Below, piece after piece: positions 7,431-11,878 of a stretch of DNA of 11,878 nucleotides. The DNA is from Deltaproteobacteria bacterium (lineage in GTDB: Bacteria > Desulfobacterota > Binatia > Binatales > Binataceae). The first letter of the stretch is position 1. The number at the start of each line of letters is the position of its first letter. The stretch spans positions 1 through 11,878 of the forward strand of contig JAJXYM010000284.1 in the NCBI GenBank assembly GCA_021780585.1. The letters are read 5' to 3'. The position numbers and the translations under genes were made by a program. Below the pieces are notes generated by a model. It was not told the origin of the DNA, ran no database searches, and was given only the letters and a program-made list of their open reading frames with translations.

Positions 7431-7736
7431 TTAATCGACATCGACAAATACTTCTTCGTCTTCGACGCGGACCGGATAGGTTCGAAGCGGCACGATCGCA
7501 GGCGGTGAGAGCACCTTGCCGGTGCGCAGGCAAAAGCGCGCTTCGTGCAGCGCGCACACGACCTCTTCGCCCTCGATGTATCCTTCCGAGAGCGAAAACT
7601 TCGCGTGGGTGCAGGTATCGTCGGTTGCGAAAAACTCGTCGCCGAGCCGAAACACCGCGATCGGATTCGGTCCCTTGATCTTGATCCCGGACTGATCGGC
7701 AACATCGTTGGTCCGGCAGACTTTTTTCCACGCCAT
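7431..7736 (-). CDS. bphF: Rieske [2Fe-2S] ferredoxin (BphF-like)
   Basis: This small electron carrier passes electrons from a reductase to the oxygenase Rieske centre. Its 101 residues fit BphF/TodB-type ferredoxins (about 105-110). The cluster ligands are in C-T-H-x16-C-x2-H: CTHAKFSLSEGYIEGEEVVC then ALH, with the FCLRTGKV strand after it, as in BphF. An SLSEGY stretch in place of the acidic SLSDGY is typical. The ATG at 7736 lies 12 bases after the beta-subunit stop, with AGGGA overlapping that stop. No ferredoxin reductase gene (bphG/A4) follows, unlike in the classic order A-E-F-G-B. It may serve both dioxygenases in the window. Identity is firm from the motif spacing; partners are inferred from position. 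Confidence 0.94.
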   Translation of the reverse strand: MAWKKVCRTNDVADQSGIKIKGPNPIAVFRLGDEFFATDDTCTHAKFSLSEGYIEGEEVVCALHEARFCLRTGKVLSPPAIVPLRTYPVRVEDEEVFVDVD

Positions 7737-7748
7737 CGCAACTGTTCC

Positions 7749-8312
7749 CTAGAAGAAGAAGCTCAGGTTGCGCGCCAGCAGCACCGTTTGATCAAGGATG
7801 ATCGTGCGCCGCGCGATCTGGAACCCCGCCGGATTCGCGGAGCGGCGCAGCACGTCGTGCCGCATCCCGACGAAAATCTCGACTTCGCGCTCGAGCCGCG
7901 ATCGATAGAGCAGATAATAGCAGTCGGCTTCGTACTCGCCGTCGCCGCGTGAACGAATTACGACATTGCTCACCATGTGGCGCGTGCGCGACGGAGGATC
8001 CTCTGCCCACGCCATACCGGTGTTGAGGCGCCGGATGCGCTGCGCGATCGATTGCTTGTCCTCGTCGAAAAGCGCGGCCTCGCCCGGCGCGGAGAACTCT
8101 TTGTCCGATTCGCGACGCATGCGGTTGTAGCGCGTGGGCATGAAGTAGTGGAGGTCGTCGGCCAGCAGTTCGTACCATTGCTCGTACCGGCGTTCATCGA
8201 GCACGCGCGATTCATGGTAAAGGAACTGCTCGATTTCCTGCTGCAGTTCCGGGGTCACCCGTTTCGCACTCATTGCGGCGCGGTCCGGTTCGGCCGCTGG
8301 TTGTGCGCCCAT
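7749..8312 (-). CDS. bphE: Dioxygenase beta subunit (BphE-like)
   Basis: This is the small subunit of the BphA-type dioxygenase. From the ATG at 8312 it has 187 residues, essentially the BphE length (188). Characteristic segments are LQQEIEQFLYHESRVLDERRY's core, HYFMPTRYNRMRRESDKEFS's core, WAEDPPSRTRHMVSNV, the DVLRR turn, IARRTIILDQTVLL, and a terminal NLSFFF tail, all close to BphE. The ATG at 8312 is preferred over an in-frame ATG at 8345 inside the alpha gene: it sits two bases after the alpha TGA (TGACCATG) and has GGGAGAG eight bases upstream. An ATG at 8273 would remove part of the N-terminus. It forms the oxygenase hexamer with the gene before it. Confidence 0.94.
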   Translation of the reverse strand: MGAQPAAEPDRAAMSAKRVTPELQQEIEQFLYHESRVLDERRYEQWYELLADDLHYFMPTRYNRMRRESDKEFSAPGEAALFDEDKQSIAQRIRRLNTGMAWAEDPPSRTRHMVSNVVIRSRGDGEYEADCYYLLYRSRLEREVEIFVGMRHDVLRRSANPAGFQIARRTIILDQTVLLARNLSFFF

Positions 8313-8314
8313 GG

Positions 8315-9625
8315 TCAAATCTCTCCCGAAATCATCTGCGCCCACTGCCGATAGAAGCCGCGCGCAGCCTCTTCCGCATAGACGTTGTTAATCTTGCCGG
8401 GGAACCTCGGATGGTTGGTTTGCTGATGGCCAAGTCCCATCGCAACGTTCAATTTCTGCCGGCGCGCCATGTGGCCGCGGAGCACCTTCTGAATTTCAAG
8501 CCAGTTCTCGCCGTCATCCTGCTCGAAAATCCCGCCGGCGCTGAACGTACGCAGCACTCCGAGGCGAACCGCTTCCTTGACCTCGGCCGGCGCGTCGCGA
8601 TCGGCGAGAGCCCACGCCCATACCTCAATCTCGCCCGGACCGCGCGGATGCCACACGCGCAGCGTCTGGATTCCGGGCAAAAACGAAAAAGTCGGGAACA
8701 CCGTCATGTGTGCAGCGGAGATTTGCGAGGCGCGCGGTTCGCCCAGGCGGCGGATCGCCTCTGCGCGGTGCGGTCCCTGGTACCACGCCGCCGCGACCGG
8801 CCCGTTGAACTCGTCGAGGGTGTTGACATCGGTGAAAAATCCCGTGCCGTGTCCGTTGCGCGAGCTGAACTGGCTTCCGATCGTCGGCATCTGGCCCATT
8901 GAGGGATCGACGCCTTCAGGAAGCCGCGCGATGAGTGCCGAGAGATGGCTGAAATCGGCGTGATACATGTCCGAGCAGAACTGCTCGGCGGCAAACTTCC
9001 AGTTGCACTGCAAGACCCATCGATGCATCCCGCCGATCACTTCGGTGCCGCCGGCGGTGCGATCGAAATATCCGTCCGTGTACCAGAGCATGTCGCCCAG
9101 GTAGTCGCGGAAGTTCGGCGCGTCCTTGTCCCAGTTGCCGAAAACCAGCCCGTTGTAGGTCTCGATTCTCGGCACCGGCAGCGGACCCCACTTACTCTTG
9201 TCGATCTCGTTGCGATAGCCGTCCTGCTCGTGCGGAACCGAAGCAAGATTGCCGGCTATGTCGTAGCCCCAGCCATGATACGAACAGGTAAACGCGCGCG
9301 CGTTGCCGCAGTCGGCGCGGCAGATGCGCATCCCGCGATGGCGGCATTGGTTCAGAAACGCGCGGACTGATCCGTCCTTCTGCCGCACGACCAGCACGGG
9401 GTCCTCGGCCATGTACGTTGAGAAAAAGTCTCCGGCCTTTTTGAGCTGGCTTTCGTGACAGAGATAAAGCCATGAGCGGGTGAAGATGCGCTCCAGCTCA
9501 AGTTCGTAGATCTCCCGGTCGTGATAGATGCGCGGATCAAGCGTGCCTGTCTTCTCATCCACCAGCCCACGCAACATCTCGGAGCTGAGCCGGCCCCGGC
9601 CATTCGAGGTCGAATCAGTTTTCAT
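8315..9625 (-). CDS. bphA: Biphenyl-type dioxygenase alpha subunit (BphA-like)
   Basis: This catalytic subunit adds O2 across a benzene ring to give a cis-2,3-dihydrodiol. It has 436 residues (BphA/TodC1 about 450-460). Rieske ligands are C94, H96, C114 and H117 in LNQCRHRGMRIC and FTCSYHGW. The iron site is D219, H222 and H227 in CSDMYHADFSHLS, plus D370 or D371 in IFEQDDGENW. Long near-identical stretches to BphA (GLVFGNWD, CNWKFAAEQFCSDMYHA, WHPRGPGEIEVWAW, FSAGGIFEQDDGENW) place it firmly in the biphenyl/toluene/ethylbenzene group. H222 to H227 spacing is four, where LB400 BphA has five (YHAGTTTHLS). The ATG at 9625 overlaps the IclR stop as ATGA, with GGAGG six bases upstream. It is the first catabolic gene of the block. 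Substrate range is not certain. Confidence 0.95.
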   Translation of the reverse strand: MKTDSTSNGRGRLSSEMLRGLVDEKTGTLDPRIYHDREIYELELERIFTRSWLYLCHESQLKKAGDFFSTYMAEDPVLVVRQKDGSVRAFLNQCRHRGMRICRADCGNARAFTCSYHGWGYDIAGNLASVPHEQDGYRNEIDKSKWGPLPVPRIETYNGLVFGNWDKDAPNFRDYLGDMLWYTDGYFDRTAGGTEVIGGMHRWVLQCNWKFAAEQFCSDMYHADFSHLSALIARLPEGVDPSMGQMPTIGSQFSSRNGHGTGFFTDVNTLDEFNGPVAAAWYQGPHRAEAIRRLGEPRASQISAAHMTVFPTFSFLPGIQTLRVWHPRGPGEIEVWAWALADRDAPAEVKEAVRLGVLRTFSAGGIFEQDDGENWLEIQKVLRGHMARRQKLNVAMGLGHQQTNHPRFPGKINNVYAEEAARGFYRQWAQMISGEI

Positions 9626-10485
9626 CTCATACCTCCACTGAGCCGCGGAAGCGCGCGGCCATTTCTCCCGGGTTTATCGCCATTCGCCGTATGGTTGATG
9701 CTGCGATGGCCGAGCTCGGATGAAATCTCGGCGGCGGCGCGTATCACGTGTGCGGCCAGATCAGGAACCCGCTCCTTCGTAACGCGCATCGATGGTCCCG
9801 CGATGCTTACAGCGGCGACGACCTGACCAGCATGGTCGCGCACTGGCGCTGCCACGCATCGCACTCCCTCTTCGCGTTCCTGATCGTCAATCGCATAGCC
9901 CTGCGTCACGATCTGGCGCAGATTTGCCTTGAGTTCGAACGCGGAAACGAGGGTCTTCTTGGTGAACGCGCGAAGCTGGCTTTCAGACAGATACGCGTCA
10001 AGTTGTTCGGGCGCGAGATGCGCCAGCATCGCCTTGCCCACTCCGGTGCAGTAAGCAGGATTGCGTGCACCGACTGCCGAAGGGATTCGCAACGCGCGAT
10101 TGCTCTCGACTTTCGCGACATAAACGACGTCGGAGCCGTCCAGCACACACAGATGAGCCGTCTCGCCCGTGACGCGCGACAGATCTTCGAGCAGCGGATG
10201 AGCGTACTTGTCGAGCTTGAGACGTCCGACCGCGAGTGAGCCAAGTTCGAAGAGCTTCATCCCCGGATGATAGGTGCCGGCCGTTTCGTTGAGCCCGATC
10301 AGGCCATGCGTGCGCATCGCCTCCAGCAATCGATAGCAGGTGCTTTTGTGTAGCCCGGCGGCTTCCGCGATCTGGATAAGCCGAAGCTCCTGGCGATCGG
10401 GGCTGAAGCTGGCGAGAATGCGAACCACGCGGTCGAGGACCTGCGAGGAGTACACGCGACTGCCGCTGGCTGTTGTTGGTTTCAT
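9622..10485 (-). CDS. IclR-family transcriptional regulator
   Basis: This is a DNA-binding regulator with an N-terminal winged helix and a C-terminal effector domain, 287 residues (usual 250-280). The helix-turn-helix spans about residues 14-70, with the recognition part IAEAAGLHKSTCYRLLEAM. The effector domain runs about 85-260 and includes YCTGVGKAMLAHL, YAIDDQEREEGVRCVA and the APVRDHAGQVVAAVSI strand. A poorly conserved tail follows (about residues 257-287), whose last codons overlap the bphA start by four bases. It is read in the same direction as the degradation genes and heads their operon, so it is likely to control them and itself. The ATG at 10485 lacks a strong ribosome binding site (only AAAG nearby). 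Members act as activators or repressors answering aromatic acids; the ligand here is unknown. Confidence 0.92.
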   Translation of the reverse strand: MKPTTASGSRVYSSQVLDRVVRILASFSPDRQELRLIQIAEAAGLHKSTCYRLLEAMRTHGLIGLNETAGTYHPGMKLFELGSLAVGRLKLDKYAHPLLEDLSRVTGETAHLCVLDGSDVVYVAKVESNRALRIPSAVGARNPAYCTGVGKAMLAHLAPEQLDAYLSESQLRAFTKKTLVSAFELKANLRQIVTQGYAIDDQEREEGVRCVAAPVRDHAGQVVAAVSIAGPSMRVTKERVPDLAAHVIRAAAEISSELGHRSINHTANGDKPGRNGRALPRLSGGMR

Positions 10486-10489
10486 TATA

Positions 10490-10511
10490 TGAAACTTTAA
10501 TTCACCAGGTG
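10490..10511. promoter_or_regulatory. Candidate IclR operator in the leader
   Basis: A 15-base imperfect palindrome TGAA-N7-TTCA (10490-10504) has the size and outer shape of IclR-family operators, whose E. coli form is TGGAAAT-n-ATTTCCA. It touches a second small palindrome CACC-A-GGTG (10503-10511). Both lie between the candidate -10 box and the regulator's own start codon, a place suited to self-repression. The arms are only four bases, so this is a suggestion. Confidence 0.35.
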
Positions 10512-10517
10512 CGACAT

Positions 10518-10547
10518 TTTATAGATCGAAACTCTGATCTTGGTCAA
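10518..10547 (-). promoter_or_regulatory. Candidate sigma70-like promoter for iclR-bph operon
   Basis: On the minus strand TTGACC (10547-10542) and TATAAA (10523-10518) are separated by 18 bases, close to the sigma70 consensus. Transcription would begin around 10510, leaving a leader of about 25 bases before the IclR ATG. A second TTGAC stands eight bases further upstream (10555-10551), making a direct repeat. An inverted repeat AGATC-N8-GATCT (10523-10540) lies in the spacer between the two boxes. The bases are seen; activity is inferred. Confidence 0.55.
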
Positions 10548-10844
10548 GCAGTCAACCGGGGTGAACCTTTTGGGCTAGACAGGCTTCCGGCTGGCAATTG
10601 GACCACTTGGGGGGGGCTGAGTATCAGCGTGGGCGCTCGGCGTTCATCCGCCGGCTGCGGAGAATCAACGAACTCGGCGCGCTCGGGCGCAGATCGTCGC
10701 CACTTCAATTTCAGCGGCCTTCAGGACATCGCTCGAAGCACGGCCTTTTTTACGTGCGCCGCAATCGCGTAGAGAGTCCAAAATCCAGTTCCGCGTTTGT
10801 TCGGGCTGCCGTAGCCAATGTGCTGCGGTTAGCTGCCTGGAGCT
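10548..10844. other. Non-coding gap between Rieske oxygenase and iclR promoter
   Basis: About 300 bases with no recognised gene. They hold a run of eight G's at 10609-10616 and a weak hairpin GCACG...CGTGC around a T-rich loop (10738-10757). No convincing terminator for the upstream Rieske gene is seen. The frame of that gene stays open past its stop to 10665, but the added residues look like no known family end, so nothing is called. Confidence 0.4.
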
Positions 10845-11878
10845 TCATAGTGGCAATCCGAGAGCGCCTCGAATTGCGCCATGATAGTGGGCTAGAGCCG
10901 GCTCATTGCGACCGTAATTAACGTGATCTTGCGCACCGGACGTGAACCCCCGTTGCATGGCCTCGGCCAGCGGAAAATCCTCGTCTTCAACTGTCCGCAG
11001 AAGCAAGTCCATGTTCCTGTTCCAATGTCCGCGCGCTTTCTCGGTCAGAGCTGGTTCGGGCGTGTAGAGCGATACGTGCATCACGCTTTCGTCGCCGCCG
11101 TTTCCGGCCGGATAGACCCGCCACGTTTCGATATGGTCTCCCTGCCACACCAGCACCACGTTGGGGAACAATACGTAAATTACCGCGATGTGCTTCAACA
11201 GTTCCCAGCGGTTTTCCGGAAGGGTGCGCAACTCGTCGATCGTGGTGCGTGGCACGACCATTCGGAGATTTCCATTGTAGGGATTGAAGACGGTGGATCG
11301 GCCGTTGATCAGCGGGGCGATCGTCTTCCGGTGCAGGATCGGCACGTGGTACGCCTCGAGAAAAGTGTCCACCACGAGTTTCCAGTTCATGCGCCGGTGC
11401 AGGACGCGCGTTTCATAATGCGCGTAACGGTCGAAGCCGTAGGCGGCCATCTCCGGCGCCAGCCCGCCCAGCAGGCTGCTCGGTTCGATCGACGCCTCGC
11501 CGGGCAAGGGCCGCACCCAGACTAGCCCATACTCTTCTTTAACCGGCAGCGCGCGCAGCCCATGCGAAGGCCGGTCGATCTCGCCGAATGCCCGGTTGTC
11601 AGTTATTCCGATTAAGCGGCCATCGCGACCGTAGGACCAACCATGATAAGGGCACACAAAACTTTTTTGACCCTTGCCGCACCCCTCGGCCACTCTGGTG
11701 CCGCGATGACGGCAGACGTTGAGGAACGCGTTGACCTGTCCGTCATCGCGCCGCGCGATCAGGATGGGTACGCCGAGGAGATCGTTGGTGATGAAATCGC
11801 CGGGCTGAGGCAAATCACCGCTCAAGCCCATCACCAGCGGGGACTCCCGGAAAAACCGCTGCCGTTCCAGTTCCACCT
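10845..11878 (-). CDS. Rieske oxygenase large subunit, 5' end outside window
   Basis: This is the catalytic subunit of a Rieske non-haem iron oxygenase; 343 codons are present and the true start lies beyond the edge, since the first in-frame start-like codon is a GTG only two bases inside it and the Rieske domain is already under way. Counting from that GTG, the cluster ligands are C55, H57, C75 and H78 (VCRHRGT and VCPYHGWSY, spacing 17). The iron site is D170, H177 and H182 in DTFLEAYHVPILH, and an acidic DEDFPLAEAM stretch near residue 310 probably gives the third ligand. The sequence type is that of single-component homotrimeric oxygenases (phenylpropionate-dioxygenase-like COG4638, choline/carnitine-type) and not BphA. 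No beta subunit follows. It reads toward the iclR operon, with 359 bases between. Substrate unknown. Confidence 0.9.
   Translation of the reverse strand, partial: VELERQRFFRESPLVMGLSGDLPQPGDFITNDLLGVPILIARRDDGQVNAFLNVCRHRGTRVAEGCGKGQKSFVCPYHGWSYGRDGRLIGITDNRAFGEIDRPSHGLRALPVKEEYGLVWVRPLPGEASIEPSSLLGGLAPEMAAYGFDRYAHYETRVLHRRMNWKLVVDTFLEAYHVPILHRKTIAPLINGRSTVFNPYNGNLRMVVPRTTIDELRTLPENRWELLKHIAVIYVLFPNVVLVWQGDHIETWRVYPAGNGGDESVMHVSLYTPEPALTEKARGHWNRNMDLLLRTVEDEDFPLAEAMQRGFTSGAQDHVNYGRNEPALAHYHGAIRGALGLPL

Noticed and set aside
7420..7731. N-terminal extension of the diol dehydrogenase
   Set aside because: It lies wholly over the ferredoxin gene in another frame and is Arg-rich. The ATG at 7419 has AAGGAG at good spacing and fits BphB length.
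10738..10757. Terminator hairpin GCACG...CGTGC
   Set aside because: The stem is five pairs, the T's are in the loop and not after the stem, and it lies about 90 bases beyond the stop.
10665..10844. Open frame continuing past the stop of the third Rieske oxygenase, as if the stop were premature
   Set aside because: The protein already ends in a normal way after its C-terminal helix, and the read-on residues match nothing known; chance is the simpler explanation.

Overview
The window holds an aromatic-ring degradation gene cluster of the biphenyl/phenylpropionate type. Every supported gene lies on the minus strand, so transcription runs from high to low coordinates. The GC-rich, GATCG/CGCG-rich DNA, tight gene packing and Gram-negative-style families (BphA-type dioxygenase, DUF1329-like protein) suggest a proteobacterium or a proteobacterium-like soil lineage. 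The sequence alone does not fix the taxon.

Layout from right to left. (1) 10845-11878: the 3' part of a single-subunit-type Rieske oxygenase whose start lies outside the window. (2) 10486-10844: a non-coding gap with a sigma70-like promoter and several short palindromes in front of (3) an IclR-family regulator (9622-10485). Its stop overlaps (4) the start of a nine-gene block: BphA-like alpha subunit, BphE-like beta subunit, BphF-like Rieske ferredoxin, BphB-like cis-diol dehydrogenase, a broken bphC, BphD-like C-C hydrolase, 2-hydroxypentadienoate hydratase, acylating acetaldehyde dehydrogenase, and 4-hydroxy-2-oxovalerate aldolase (2830-9625). (5) 2516-2829: a gap of 314 bases with no convincing gene. 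(6) A second, different ring-hydroxylating dioxygenase: benzoate/salicylate-type alpha (1199-2515) and beta (707-1180). (7) 61-501: a short piece resembling the C-terminal part of a DUF1329 protein.

Taken together, the genes encode attack on a substituted benzene ring by dioxygenase plus ferredoxin, rearomatisation of the cis-diol to a catechol, hydrolysis of the meta-cleavage product, and conversion of the resulting 2-hydroxypenta-2,4-dienoate to pyruvate and acetyl-CoA. The ring-cleavage step is missing as a working gene. Exactly where bphC should be, between bphB and bphD, about 50 codons of a BphC-type extradiol dioxygenase N-terminus remain. They have a ribosome binding site and start codon, but carry a +1 frameshift and then a stop, and the rest of the gene is gone. 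No ferredoxin reductase is seen either. This decayed or deleted bphC is the most notable observation in the window.

No tRNA, rRNA, CRISPR array, insertion sequence or convincing rho-independent terminator was recognised.
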